This document shows positions 33,454-42,849 of a stretch of 53,802 nt of DNA, piece by piece. The position numbers and the translations under genes were made by a program. The first letter of the stretch is position 1. Every line of letters starts with the position of its first letter. Source of the stretch: a bacterium. Lineage in GTDB: Bacteria > Desulfobacterota > DSWW01. Where the stretch lies: NCBI GenBank assembly GCA_015486285.1, contig WFRX01000015.1, forward strand, positions 1 to 53,802, in the 5' to 3' direction. Below the pieces are notes generated by a model. It saw only the letters and a program-made list of their open reading frames with translations, had not been told where the DNA came from and searched no databases.

Positions 33454-35385
33454 TCAGCCCTCGGGCTTGCCCGCTTCTTCCCCCTCGTCTGCCGTGAGAG
33501 TCTCTTCTTCCGTCGGGGTCTCCGCCGATTCCGGCGTCGTGGCCTCTGTCGGCTCGGAAGGGGCGCCCTTGGCGGCGCCGGATGGTTCGGAAGCCTCCCG
33601 GTCCGCATCCGGCAGATCGAGGGTCTTGGACAGGTCTCTGAGTTCTTGTTTCCAATCTTCCTCTACGCGATAAGGCTCCTCTTTCTGAGCCAGGAAGGCG
33701 TCCATATCCGCTTTTTCCATATCCTTCTTCAAGGCCTTGATACTCAATCCGATCTTTCGTTCCCTGGGATCCAGATGGATGATTTTCGCCTCGAGTTCAT
33801 CCCCGACAACGGAAAAGTTGCGAATATCTTCCACTCTCTCATCGCTGAGTTCGGAAATGTGAATCAATCCCTCAATGCCCCTCTCGATCTCGAGAAAGAC
33901 CCCGAAATCCGTCACGTTCGTCACTTTGCCCTTCACCAGGTCCCCAAGGCGGTAACGATCCGGAATCTCGTCCCACGGGTCCTTCTCCAGCTGTTTGATT
34001 CCAAGGGAAAACTTGTTGTTCTCCTCGTCAATGTTCAGCACCACCGCCTCGATCTCATCTCCCTTCTTGTAAATCTCGCCCGGGTGCTTCACCTTGTGGG
34101 TCCAGGACAGGTCCGAGATGTGCACGAGACCGTCGATGCCGTCTTCGATGCCCACGAAAATCCCGAAATCCGTAATATTCCGAATCGTCCCCTTGATGCG
34201 GGAGCCTTTCGGGTACTTATCCTTGAGGACCGACCACGGGTTCGGTTCCGTCTGCTTCAAGCCGAGAGAGATTCGCTGGTTCTCCACGTCGAGGTTCAAT
34301 ACCACGGCCTCGACCACATCCTGGACCGAAAGGATTTGCGAGGGATGTCGAATTTTCTTGACCCACGACATCTCGGAAATGTGAATCAATCCTTCTATGC
34401 CCTGCTCGAGTTCCACAAAGGCCCCGTAATCGGTCAGGCTGACCACCCGCCCTTCCAGCCTCGTTCCCACGGGATACTTCTCGGCCGCGGAAGTCCATGG
34501 GTCCGGCATCGTCTGCTTCAGGCCCAGCGACACCCTTTCCCGTTCCCGATCATACCGGAGCACTTTGACGTTGACTTCGTCTCCAATGGACAGGAGTTCG
34601 GACGGGTGTCCCACCCTGCCCCAGGACATGTCCGTGATGTGCAGCAGACCGTCCACGCCCCCCAGGTCGATGAAGGCACCGTAGTCGGTGATGTTTTTCA
34701 CGATGCCCTCGAGAACAACACCCTCTTCCATCCGCTTGAGCGTCTCCTTTCGGAGAGCGTCTCGCTCCTTCTCCAGCAATACCCTGCGTGAAAGGACGAT
34801 GTTGCCCCGCTTTTTGTTGAACTTGAGAATCTTGAACTGAAAGGTCTTTCCAATCAGGTCGTCGAGATTCTTGACGGGACGCAAATCCACCTGGCTTCCC
34901 GGCAGAAACGCGGGTACGCCGATGTCCACGGACAGGCCTCCCTTCACCCGCTGCACGATCCTGCCTTCCACGACCTTCTCCTCATTGTACGCCTCCTGAA
35001 GGTCGTCCCATATCTTCAGTTGATCGGCCTTTTCCTTGGAGAGCCACACGATGCCTTCTTCATCTTCCACGGCCTCAAGGAAAACCTTGATCGTGTCTCC
35101 CACCTTCACGGAATGGGACCCATCCGGTTGCCGGAATTCGGCCAGCGGCACCTCCCCCTCTGACTTATATCCGATATCCACCGTCACGGTCTCCGGCCCG
35201 ATTCGGATCACTTCGCCGACCACCACCTCACCGACCTCAACCTTCTGTTTCTCCATGGACTGGTCGAGCAGGGTGGCGAAATCCTCCTCTTCATCGTTCC
35301 GTTCTGGCGGGTTCTCTTGCGCCGTCATCTCGGTTGTGGGGTCTTCGGCGCCGGTCTTGTCCTCGGGCGTAGTTGTTGAATTCAT
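33454..35385 (-). CDS. rpsA: 30S ribosomal protein S1
   Basis: 643 residues from ATG 35385, chosen for AAGGA 7 bp upstream; the open frame extends 48 codons higher but that is leader. Six S1 (OB-fold) domains occupy about 45-590; the last four are strongly alike (each with DFGxFxExxxGIxGLIHISE). It binds mRNA leaders to the 30S subunit. Compared with E. coli S1 (557 residues) it has an acidic N-terminal extension (about 40 residues) and a Thr/Glu/Pro-rich acidic tail. It has its own promoter. Confidence 0.96.
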   Translation of the reverse strand: MNSTTTPEDKTGAEDPTTEMTAQENPPERNDEEEDFATLLDQSMEKQKVEVGEVVVGEVIRIGPETVTVDIGYKSEGEVPLAEFRQPDGSHSVKVGDTIKVFLEAVEDEEGIVWLSKEKADQLKIWDDLQEAYNEEKVVEGRIVQRVKGGLSVDIGVPAFLPGSQVDLRPVKNLDDLIGKTFQFKILKFNKKRGNIVLSRRVLLEKERDALRKETLKRMEEGVVLEGIVKNITDYGAFIDLGGVDGLLHITDMSWGRVGHPSELLSIGDEVNVKVLRYDRERERVSLGLKQTMPDPWTSAAEKYPVGTRLEGRVVSLTDYGAFVELEQGIEGLIHISEMSWVKKIRHPSQILSVQDVVEAVVLNLDVENQRISLGLKQTEPNPWSVLKDKYPKGSRIKGTIRNITDFGIFVGIEDGIDGLVHISDLSWTHKVKHPGEIYKKGDEIEAVVLNIDEENNKFSLGIKQLEKDPWDEIPDRYRLGDLVKGKVTNVTDFGVFLEIERGIEGLIHISELSDERVEDIRNFSVVGDELEAKIIHLDPRERKIGLSIKALKKDMEKADMDAFLAQKEEPYRVEEDWKQELRDLSKTLDLPDADREASEPSGAAKGAPSEPTEATTPESAETPTEEETLTADEGEEAGKPEG

Positions 35386-35540
35386 TCCTGGTTCCTTCTC
35401 CTGCTGCTGCTGCTTGCCGGCGCCGGTCCAAAGGGACCCAACGCCTTGGTTTGCGGGACGCATGGAGGACTCCCCAGCCCAACTCGGGTTCGGGGAATCC
35501 CCGGCTTCAGCCAATTGCTCAAACGGCAAAGAATTTTTTA

Positions 35541-35569
35541 ATTATACCGGTACCTTACTAAAAGAGCAA
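35541..35569 (-). promoter_or_regulatory. Sigma-70 promoter for rpsA
   Basis: Minus strand TTGCTC, a 17-bp spacer and a perfect TATAAT. Transcription would begin near 35533, giving a leader of about 148 nt containing a small CGGGG/CCCCG hairpin (about 35491-35503). S1 represses its own mRNA in E. coli via the leader; a similar role here is possible. Confidence 0.68.
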
Positions 35570-35612
35570 GGCAGGCTCTCCACGGCATTTCAGCTCGGCA
35601 TCCCGCCCCACC

Positions 35613-36335
35613 TCATGCCTTTGGGGCTTTCCCCCTCCCCTTCCCGGGGAGAAGGGCGACAATGCGATCCAGAACCTGCCCCGGGTCGAGATTTGTAGTA
35701 TCGATCAGCACCGCATCAGGAGCGGGCGCCAGGGGGGCCACCTTGCGGGTCCTGTCCCTCCGGTCCCGCGTAAGGATCTCGCGGGCCAGTTGCTCCTGGG
35801 CTACCTCGATCCCCTTCTCCTTCCACTGGAGGTAACGCCTTTTCGCCCGTTCCTCCGGCTCTGCATCGAGGAACACCTTCACATCCGCTTCCGGCAAAAC
35901 CACCGTACCGATATCCCGGCCTTCCATGACCACGTTGCCCCGTCCGCCCAACTCGCGCTGCTTTTCCACGAGCACCCGGCGAACCTCGGGAAACCGTGAC
36001 AGGCGCGAGGCCTCTTCACTCACACCCGGCAACCGGAGCGCCGGGGTCACGTCCTCACCGTTCAGCATCACCGTCGGTGCGCCGTCCGTAACGGTGAACC
36101 CGATCCGCATCTCCCGCGCGAGGCCGGCAAGCCCCGCGGCATCATCCACGCTCACCTCGCGCTTCCGGGCCAGAAGGGCCAGTGCCCGGTACATGGCACC
36201 TGTATCGATGTATCTGCATCCCGTCCGTTGGGCCAGGGCCTGTGAGATTGTACTCTTTCCCACACCGGAAGGCCCGTCGATCGCAATCACGAGCCCTTTT
36301 CTCTTTTCCCTTGCGCGTTGATTCAATTTCGACAA
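35613..36335 (-). CDS. cmk: Cytidylate kinase Cmk
   Basis: Up to 240 residues. Phosphorylates CMP and dCMP. P-loop GPSGVGKST, the IDTGAMYRA segment, EGRDIGTVVLP and the DRRDRTRKVAPL CMP-binding block are present. The start is unclear: all candidates are non-ATG. TTG 36335 is the longest, TTG 36326 has AAGG at 9-bp spacing, and GTG 36290 would give the shortest usual N-terminus. The gene follows aroA by 62 bp. In Geobacter, as I recall, ispH lies between cmk and rpsA; here it does not. Confidence 0.92.
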   Translation of the reverse strand: MSKLNQRAREKRKGLVIAIDGPSGVGKSTISQALAQRTGCRYIDTGAMYRALALLARKREVSVDDAAGLAGLAREMRIGFTVTDGAPTVMLNGEDVTPALRLPGVSEEASRLSRFPEVRRVLVEKQRELGGRGNVVMEGRDIGTVVLPEADVKVFLDAEPEERAKRRYLQWKEKGIEVAQEQLAREILTRDRRDRTRKVAPLAPAPDAVLIDTTNLDPGQVLDRIVALLPGKGRGKAPKA

Positions 36336-36397
36336 CCTTCACTGCCTTGGCTCATCTCGGAGCCGCCTTTGCCCTTCACCCTTTCGCCTGTTCCTTC

Positions 36398-37774
36398 TCA
36401 CCGCTCGACGAGCGGAGTCATCCGATCGAGGAATCCCGGGAACGATATATTCATGCATTCGGCGCCGAAGACCCGGCTCGGGCCCTCCGCGGCAAGCGCC
36501 GCTACGATCAGGGAAAGGGCGATTCGGTGGTCCTGCCAGCTCCGCCCCCGAAAGGCCTTGATCTTCCCTCTTCCTTCGATCTCCAGTCCGTCAGGCCTCT
36601 CCACAACGTCGATTCCCATTTCGTTCAAGTTCCACGCCATCGCCGCGATTCGGTCCGACTCCTTCACCCGAAGCTCTGCCGCCCCGGCAATCCTCGTCCT
36701 CCCTTCCGCAAACGCCGCCGCCACGCACAGCACAGGGATCTCGTCGATACATCCCGGAACCTCCTCGGGCAGGAGGGTCGTCCCCTTCAGCCGGCTCGAC
36801 CGGACCCTCAGGTCTGCAACCGGTTCGCCGCAGACTTCGCGCAGATCGTTCATCTCCACGGAGGCGCCCATTCGGTCCAGGACCTTCAGGTACCCGATAC
36901 GTGTGGGATTTACGCATACCCGGCGGATTTCCAGCTCCGAACCGGGGGTAATCAGGGCGCCCACAACAAGGAAAGCGGCCGACGAAGGATCCCCCGGAAC
37001 GTCGATATCCCGGGCGTCGATCCGGCGTCCGCCCCGCAAGATCACCCTGTTCCGCTCCAGCCCGATCTCCGCCCCCATATAGCGAAGCATCCGCTCGGTG
37101 TGATCCCGGGACAGGTACGGCTCCGAAAAACAAGTTTCGCCTTGCAGAAAAAGACCGGCCAGGAGCAGAGCGGTCTTTACCTGTGCACTGGCCACCGGCG
37201 AGTCGTAACAGATAGGACTCAGCCCCCCTCCCCTGATCGCCAGAGGGGCGTATCGTCCGCCGTCTCTCCCCCAAATCTCCGCTCCCATCAGCCGAAGGGG
37301 CTTTACGACCCGGTCCATCGGCCTCTGCCGGAGAGAGCCGTCACCGGTCAAGGTCGAGAACAGAGGCTGCGCCGACAGCAGTCCGGAAAGGAGCCGGATC
37401 GTCGTACCGGAGTTGCCGACATCCAGGACGTCTTCCGGTTCTTTCATGGACGATCGGGCCCGCCCTGTCAACCGCGCCTCCCCGACGGACCCTTCGATAT
37501 CCACCCCGAGATGCTCGAGGCACTGCCATGTGCTTCGTACATCCTCGCCCGGCGACAGGTTCCTGATCTTCATCACACCGGCAGAGAGGGCTCCGAGGAT
37601 CAGGGCCCGGTGGGAGATGGACTTGTCGCCGGGTACGGAAGTCCGTCCGTAAAGACGCCGCACCGGTTCCAGACAGACTGGCGGCCCTTCTTCCGCGGCT
37701 GAAGGCGCCGGGCCGGGGAGAAGATCCTGGGAAGGGTCTCGCGAACTCACCTGCCTCTTCGGGGACCCCTTCAT
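36398..37774 (-). CDS. aroA: 3-phosphoshikimate 1-carboxyvinyltransferase (EPSP synthase)
   Basis: 458 residues from ATG 37774, which overlaps the tyrA stop by 4 bp; the longer frame runs through tyrA. The PGDKSISHRALILGAL motif, the DVGNSGTTIRLLSG loop (NSGT instead of the commoner NAGT), the DGSLRQRPM segment and KESDRI are present. An N-terminal 45-residue Pro/Ser-rich extension precedes the fold. Adds enolpyruvate from PEP to shikimate-3-phosphate. The Gly-rich PEP site looks like the glyphosate-sensitive class I layout, but this is a judgement by eye. Confidence 0.94.
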   Translation of the reverse strand: MKGSPKRQVSSRDPSQDLLPGPAPSAAEEGPPVCLEPVRRLYGRTSVPGDKSISHRALILGALSAGVMKIRNLSPGEDVRSTWQCLEHLGVDIEGSVGEARLTGRARSSMKEPEDVLDVGNSGTTIRLLSGLLSAQPLFSTLTGDGSLRQRPMDRVVKPLRLMGAEIWGRDGGRYAPLAIRGGGLSPICYDSPVASAQVKTALLLAGLFLQGETCFSEPYLSRDHTERMLRYMGAEIGLERNRVILRGGRRIDARDIDVPGDPSSAAFLVVGALITPGSELEIRRVCVNPTRIGYLKVLDRMGASVEMNDLREVCGEPVADLRVRSSRLKGTTLLPEEVPGCIDEIPVLCVAAAFAEGRTRIAGAAELRVKESDRIAAMAWNLNEMGIDVVERPDGLEIEGRGKIKAFRGRSWQDHRIALSLIVAALAAEGPSRVFGAECMNISFPGFLDRMTPLVER

Positions 37775-38691
37775 TTTTTCCCCTCGAGCAAGGCCGCGCG
37801 GGTACGCCGGCACCGGTCGAAATGCTCTTCCAGCCCTTTTCCGTCCCCGGCGGAGATCATCGCCTTGAATCCGTCCAGCGTGCGGGCAAATGCCTCGACC
37901 GCCTCCAGCAATGCTCCCCGGTTCATCAGGCAGATATCCCGCCACATTTCCGGATGACTGGAGGCGATGCGCGTAAAGTCGAGAAAGCCGCCCGCAGAGA
38001 ACTTTGCCACCTCCCCCTCCCGTTCGTCCTCGGTGTAGATCGTGTGCACCAACGTATAAGCAACGATATGAGGCAAATGGCTGACAAACCCCATAATCCG
38101 GTCATGCCGCTCCGCGCCCATCACGACCACCCTGGACCCGACGGCCTCCCACAGGGCGCGGAGCCGCTCCAGGGGTTCCGGGTCGGTGCGCTCCGTGGGG
38201 GTGAGAATGGTCGTTCGTTCCATGAAGAGGGAAGCGAAGCCCGCCTCCGCGCCGGAGTGCTCCGTTCCTGCAACCGGGTGTCCGCCCACGAACCGCCCAG
38301 GCGACGGCAGGGCCCTCTCCGCCGCCTCTACGATCGGCCCTTTCACGCTCCCCACGTCCGTCAGAATCGTTTCTTCCCCGCATAACGGACCGATCTTCGC
38401 AAACAACTCTACGATGCTCTCAACGGGGGTGGCAAGCACGACCAGCTCCGCATCCCGAACCCCCTTGGCCCAGTCGGTCTCCATACAGTCGATCACACCG
38501 AGGTCGAGCGCTTTCCGGAGATTCTTCTCCCCCCTTCCCAATCCCACAATCTTCGACACCAGCCCGCGCTCCCGGGCCGCACGGGCGAGAGACCCCCCGA
38601 TCAGGCCGACACCCACGACGGTCATGGTCTCAAACAGGGGTTCGGCAACCTGTTTCCGTGGAGGTCCGCAATCCGCGCCCGATCGATTCAT
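37771..38691 (-). CDS. tyrA: Prephenate dehydrogenase TyrA
   Basis: 306 residues. NAD(P)-dependent decarboxylation of prephenate or arogenate for tyrosine. The Rossmann motif VGVGLIGGSLARA (26-38), VVLATPV, GGHPVAGTEHSG with its substrate His, and FVSHLPHIVAY are intact. No ACT or chorismate mutase domain, so it is the stand-alone form. Overlaps pheA and aroA by 4 bp each. Specificity for prephenate versus arogenate cannot be decided. Confidence 0.93.
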   Translation of the reverse strand: MNRSGADCGPPRKQVAEPLFETMTVVGVGLIGGSLARAARERGLVSKIVGLGRGEKNLRKALDLGVIDCMETDWAKGVRDAELVVLATPVESIVELFAKIGPLCGEETILTDVGSVKGPIVEAAERALPSPGRFVGGHPVAGTEHSGAEAGFASLFMERTTILTPTERTDPEPLERLRALWEAVGSRVVVMGAERHDRIMGFVSHLPHIVAYTLVHTIYTEDEREGEVAKFSAGGFLDFTRIASSHPEMWRDICLMNRGALLEAVEAFARTLDGFKAMISAGDGKGLEEHFDRCRRTRAALLEGKK

Positions 38692-39887
38692 GAGCGACCG
38701 CTCTTTCCGGTTTGAGGCCTGTCCCCCGCGTCTACCGGCAGGCCCTGCGGATAGGACCCAAGGAGCTTCAGATCACTGCAGCCCTCCCGGAACGCCTCGA
38801 GGGCGGCGGCCAGTTTCTCGTCGGTGTGATGACCTTCCAGATCGACAAAGAAGATATACTCCCACGGCTTTCCCTTGCACGGCCTGGATTCGATTTTCGT
38901 GAGATTCACGCCATGTTCAGCAAAGGGCTTCAAGGCATGGTACAAAGCGCCCACGCTGTCCTTCAATGCAAACATCAGAGAAGTCTTGTCCCGCCCGGTA
39001 GGCGCTTCATCCCTTTTTCCGATCACCAAGAACCGGGTGTAATTGTGCGGCATGTCCTGGATCCGCTTTTCCAGAACATTCAGATCATACAGCTTCGCCG
39101 CGTAGCTGCTTGCCACCGCCCCGCTGTCCGGTTCAGCGCTGACGATCTCGGCCGCCTTGGCCGTGCTCGGCACCTCGATTATTTCAACGCCCTCGAGGTG
39201 ATCCTCCAGCCAGTTCCTGCACTGTGCGATCGCATGGGAGTGGGAATACACGCGACGGATGTCATCGAGGCTCTCCGACCGGGAAAGCAGATCGAGGCTG
39301 ATTTCGATCATGATCTCTTCGCAGATCCGGACATCGCACTCCATGAGAAGATCAAGGGTGTGAGCGATCACCCCCTCTGTGGAATTTTCGATCGGGATCA
39401 CGCCGTAATCCACCCTCTCCCGCTCCACGCCTTCGAACACGCCTTTTATGTTCTTTTCCGGTATGAACCGGCTCGAGCGGCCGAAGTACTGCAGGCAGGC
39501 CAGATGGGTGAAGGTGGCGCGAGGCCCGAGGAACGAGACCCGCAGCGGTCTTTCAAGAGACAGCGACGCGGACATGATCTCCCGAAAAACGGCACGAAGC
39601 GCTTCGTTCGGAAAGGGGCCCTTGTTTTTCGCGGACAGCCGATCGAAGATCGCACGCTCCCTCTGTGAAGAATAGAAGGCAAGGTTACGGCTCGCCTTCG
39701 CCTTACCGATCTCGATGGCAAGCCGCGCCCGCTTGTTGAGCAGGCCGAGAATCACGTCATCGATGCGGTCGATCTCCGCCCTGAAGACCCCGATCTCGTC
39801 GTCTGAGGCCCCCCTCTTCCGTGCCCTTTCATCCCTCTTGGGGCTTATCGGACCCTTTTTCGCCTTCGTTTTCAGTTTCCTAGCCAT
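38688..39887 (-). CDS. pheA: Bifunctional chorismate mutase/prephenate dehydratase PheA
   Basis: 399 residues: a basic N-terminal stretch, an AroQ chorismate mutase (about 30-115, RAEIDRIDDVILGLLNKR), a prephenate dehydratase with HNYTRFLVIG (the catalytic Thr in the TRF motif), and a C-terminal ACT domain with the ESRP motif that binds phenylalanine, so feedback inhibition is likely. It is the first gene of pheA-tyrA-aroA-cmk behind a strong promoter. Confidence 0.95.
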   Translation of the reverse strand: MARKLKTKAKKGPISPKRDERARKRGASDDEIGVFRAEIDRIDDVILGLLNKRARLAIEIGKAKASRNLAFYSSQRERAIFDRLSAKNKGPFPNEALRAVFREIMSASLSLERPLRVSFLGPRATFTHLACLQYFGRSSRFIPEKNIKGVFEGVERERVDYGVIPIENSTEGVIAHTLDLLMECDVRICEEIMIEISLDLLSRSESLDDIRRVYSHSHAIAQCRNWLEDHLEGVEIIEVPSTAKAAEIVSAEPDSGAVASSYAAKLYDLNVLEKRIQDMPHNYTRFLVIGKRDEAPTGRDKTSLMFALKDSVGALYHALKPFAEHGVNLTKIESRPCKGKPWEYIFFVDLEGHHTDEKLAAALEAFREGCSDLKLLGSYPQGLPVDAGDRPQTGKSGRS

Positions 39888-39948
39888 GATACCTGAGAAC
39901 GCACATGAGAGTTCATCGGAAGGCCCATACGGGAGAAACGTTAGGGAA

Positions 39949-39976
39949 ATTATATGGATAGGATTTCAAAAATCAA
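39949..39976 (-). promoter_or_regulatory. Strong sigma-70 promoter of the aromatic amino acid operon
   Basis: Minus strand TTGATT, 16-bp spacer, perfect TATAAT, 62 bp before the pheA start. I see no leader peptide rich in Phe or Tyr in the short leader and no T-box, so attenuation is not evident. Confidence 0.68.
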
Positions 39977-40048
39977 GCGACTTCTCAAGCAAACCCCGAT
40001 ACGGTTCAAGTAAATTCTCCAAGATCCCCCATTCTCGACAAACTGCTT

Positions 40049-40975
40049 TTACATCGTTGTCAGAAAGCCGCGAATTGTCACAAGGATTCTCTCGGCCCGA
40101 AATGGGGGTGTCAGCCACTCTACTTTTTCCTGGTTGTAAAACCAGGTAAACTGTCGTTTTGCATATCTGCGGGTATCCCTCTTGAGGAGCCGGATCGCGT
40201 CCGACATCTCCCAATCGCCGGAGACAACCTTCGCCATGTGCCGGTAACCCAGACTCCGCATGGCAGGCAGATCCGGCGAGCAGCCTCGGGCCAGCAGGGA
40301 TCGCACCTCCTCGAGCAGACCGGCACGGACCATTCGGTCGATCCGGCGATGGATACGATCGAATAGCCGCTGCCGGTCCATGGTCAATCCGAGGGTAAGG
40401 GCCTCGTACCGCTCCTCCTGAAAGCGGTGCCGCTCCTGCAAGACAGTGATACTCCGGCCGGTTCGGAGGAATACCTCCAACGCCCTCCTGGCCCGCGCCT
40501 CGTCCTTGGGGTGGATGCGTCCGGCGGCCTCGGGGTCCAGGGCCGCAAGGGATTCATACGCATTGTCGCCTAACGATCTATAATGACGCAGTTTCTCGTC
40601 CCACTTCTTGAAGGTGTCCGCACCCGGATCTTCGAACAGGCCGTGCAGGAGCGCCTTGATGTACAGCCCCGTTCCCCCAACGACCATTGGCAATTTTCCG
40701 CGGGCATGAATGTCTTCGATGGCGCGGTCGGCCTCCTTCTGAAACCGAACCGCGTGAAAAGGCTCGTCCGGTTCCACGCAGTCTACGAGGTGGTGGGCAA
40801 CCCGCCTCCGTTCATCCGCCGTCGGCTTGCCCGTCCCGATGTCCATGCCCCGATAGATCTGCATGGAATCGGCGCTCACGATTTCCGCATTCAGCTCCGG
40901 GGCCAGGCGCATGGCGAGGGAAGATTTTCCGACCGCCGTGGGCCCCACGAGCACGAGGATCTTCTTCGGGTCCAT
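40049..40975 (-). CDS. miaA: tRNA dimethylallyltransferase MiaA
   Basis: 308 residues. Prenylates A37 of tRNAs for UNN codons; its product is the substrate of MiaB. P-loop GPTAVGKSS, the SADSMQIYRGMDIGTGKP segment, VGGTGLYI and the RRYAKRQFTWF motif near the end are present. It starts 13 bp after mutL, as in the mutL-miaA pair of many proteobacteria. No hfq follows. Confidence 0.95.
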   Translation of the reverse strand: MDPKKILVLVGPTAVGKSSLAMRLAPELNAEIVSADSMQIYRGMDIGTGKPTADERRRVAHHLVDCVEPDEPFHAVRFQKEADRAIEDIHARGKLPMVVGGTGLYIKALLHGLFEDPGADTFKKWDEKLRHYRSLGDNAYESLAALDPEAAGRIHPKDEARARRALEVFLRTGRSITVLQERHRFQEERYEALTLGLTMDRQRLFDRIHRRIDRMVRAGLLEEVRSLLARGCSPDLPAMRSLGYRHMAKVVSGDWEMSDAIRLLKRDTRRYAKRQFTWFYNQEKVEWLTPPFRAERILVTIRGFLTTM

Positions 40976-40988
40976 GGCGGGGGCCTTC

Positions 40989-42803
40989 TCAACTCCTGTG
41001 GAACCTCTTTTCGATTTCCTGGAGAGACCAGGAAATCATCACAGGCCGTCCATGGGGGCAACTGAGGAGGCCCGGCTTTTCGTCGAGTTGTTTCAGCAGG
41101 GCCTCCATTTCCTGCGGCTCCAAGGTACGGCCCGCACGAACAACGGAATGGCATGCAATCCGGGCCAGCACGCGGGTACGAAGCAGATCGAACTGGTTCA
41201 CCCGTTCCAGTTCGATCAACTCTTCCGCCACATCCTGCAGGAGGACCCTCGGGTCGGCCCTTCCCAGCATGGCGGGTACCGCCTTGACCACAAAGCTCCT
41301 GCCTCCGTAAAAGTCCGCTTCCAGCCCGAAGTCCCGAAGGGCGGCGAGGTGTTTGTTCAGGCACTCCGCCTCCCGGGGAGGCAATTCCACCACTTGCGGG
41401 ACCAGCAGGGGCTGGCCGGTCACCCCCTCGGCCGCATAGGATTCGGCGAGCCTCTCAAAGGCGATTCTCTCATGGGCCGCATGCTGGTCAATCAGAACAA
41501 GGCGGTCGTTGTATTCGCATATCAAGTACGCGTCCCTGTACTGGCCGATGACCCGGAATTTTCTGAAAAGGGCTTGCGGTTCCGACCCGCTCCCGGTCTT
41601 TGCCTCGACCCGGCCCGCACCGCCTGTGTGGGACAATGGAACGATCCCCTCCCGGACCCCGGGCGGCGTAGGCGCAGGTCCGCGCATCGTCTCCCTGTAA
41701 GGTCTGGCTGTCGAGGGCCCCGGGGGAGTCGGCGGGAAAGGAAGAGGACCCGGAACCGGGCCCGATGCAGCCTCTACCGTTTCCCCCGGGACCGCGGCCG
41801 GCTCAACATGCCAGGTCGGGCCCCTGCCGACCACCTCCGCAAGAGTGGACATGAGTAAATCACGGATATGCCCCGGCCGGGAAAAATGAACTTCCATCTT
41901 GGCGGGATGTACGTTGACGTCCACCTCCTCGTAAGGAACCTTGAAAAACAGTACGGCCATTGGAAACCGATCCTTGGGCAGCAATCCGCGGTAGGCGGCC
42001 CGCACCGCCCGTTGGATCTGCAAATCTCGAACAGGCCTGCCGTTCACAAACAAGAACATGCCCCGCGAGGTGACCCTGTGGAATTCAGAGGGTCCCACAA
42101 GGCCCTCCACGTAATACCCTTCCCTGCTGCCGGACACGGGACGGAGCCCCTCGCCGAGCTCCCACCCGAACAGCTGGGCGACCCGCTGTCTCAGATCCTC
42201 GGCGCGGGGGGCGTTGATCCAGATCTTGTCCGATCGTTTCAGCTGGAAGGACACATCCACCCTGGACAAGGAAAGCCGGATAAAGGCATCCAGGATCTGT
42301 CCGGCCTCGGTCTGCCTGGACCGAAGAAATTTCCGTCTCGCCGGAGTCTTGCGGAACAGGTTCCGGACGATCACGCGCGTTCCCTTCGGCATGCCGATAT
42401 CCTGGCGGACCACTTCCCTCCCGACCCGGATCTGCACCCGGACCCCGAAGTCCGCATCCTCCGTCTTCGTTTCTATTTCCAGGTCCGCAACCGCCGCGAT
42501 GCTTGGCAACGCTTCGCCGCGAAAGCCCAGGGACGCAATCCTGGACAAGTCCTCGTAGGATGCAATCTTGCTTGTCGCATGGCGTTGGAGGGCCAGAGGG
42601 ATCTCCTCGGGCCGCATGCCCGTCCCGTCATCCACCACCTCGAGATGGTCCACCGCATCCTTCCCGACAACGATCCGGATATGGGCGGCCTGCGCGTCCA
42701 GCGCATTCTCCATGAGTTCCTTGACCACCGATGCCGGTCGTTCCACCACCTCGCCGGCTGCGATTTTTTCCGTGAGTTCGCGTGGAAGGACTCGAATGGT
42801 CAT
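40989..42803 (-). CDS. mutL: DNA mismatch repair protein MutL (endonuclease type)
   Basis: 604 residues from ATG 42803, giving the standard N-terminus MTIRVLPRELTEKIAAGEVV; ATG 42845 would add 14 residues. GHKL ATPase motifs are present (ENALDA, DDGTGM, GFRGEAL, VNGRPV). A Pro-rich linker (about 330-415) leads to the dimerisation domain, which carries the metal-dependent nicking motif DQHAAHERIAFE near 430, ACHSVVRAG and CPHGRP. This marks the MutH-independent nicking type. mutS is not in the window. It lies between the thymidylate-synthase-like gene and miaA. Confidence 0.94.
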   Translation of the reverse strand: MTIRVLPRELTEKIAAGEVVERPASVVKELMENALDAQAAHIRIVVGKDAVDHLEVVDDGTGMRPEEIPLALQRHATSKIASYEDLSRIASLGFRGEALPSIAAVADLEIETKTEDADFGVRVQIRVGREVVRQDIGMPKGTRVIVRNLFRKTPARRKFLRSRQTEAGQILDAFIRLSLSRVDVSFQLKRSDKIWINAPRAEDLRQRVAQLFGWELGEGLRPVSGSREGYYVEGLVGPSEFHRVTSRGMFLFVNGRPVRDLQIQRAVRAAYRGLLPKDRFPMAVLFFKVPYEEVDVNVHPAKMEVHFSRPGHIRDLLMSTLAEVVGRGPTWHVEPAAVPGETVEAASGPVPGPLPFPPTPPGPSTARPYRETMRGPAPTPPGVREGIVPLSHTGGAGRVEAKTGSGSEPQALFRKFRVIGQYRDAYLICEYNDRLVLIDQHAAHERIAFERLAESYAAEGVTGQPLLVPQVVELPPREAECLNKHLAALRDFGLEADFYGGRSFVVKAVPAMLGRADPRVLLQDVAEELIELERVNQFDLLRTRVLARIACHSVVRAGRTLEPQEMEALLKQLDEKPGLLSCPHGRPVMISWSLQEIEKRFHRS

Positions 42804-42849
42804 GGCTCTCTTGTCCTCGGATGCAGCCCGGGGAATCTCACCCATTCCC

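Noticed and set aside
39888..40048. Leader-peptide attenuator before pheA
   Set aside because: No short frame rich in Phe or Tyr and no terminator/antiterminator pair was found in the 62-bp stretch after the promoter.
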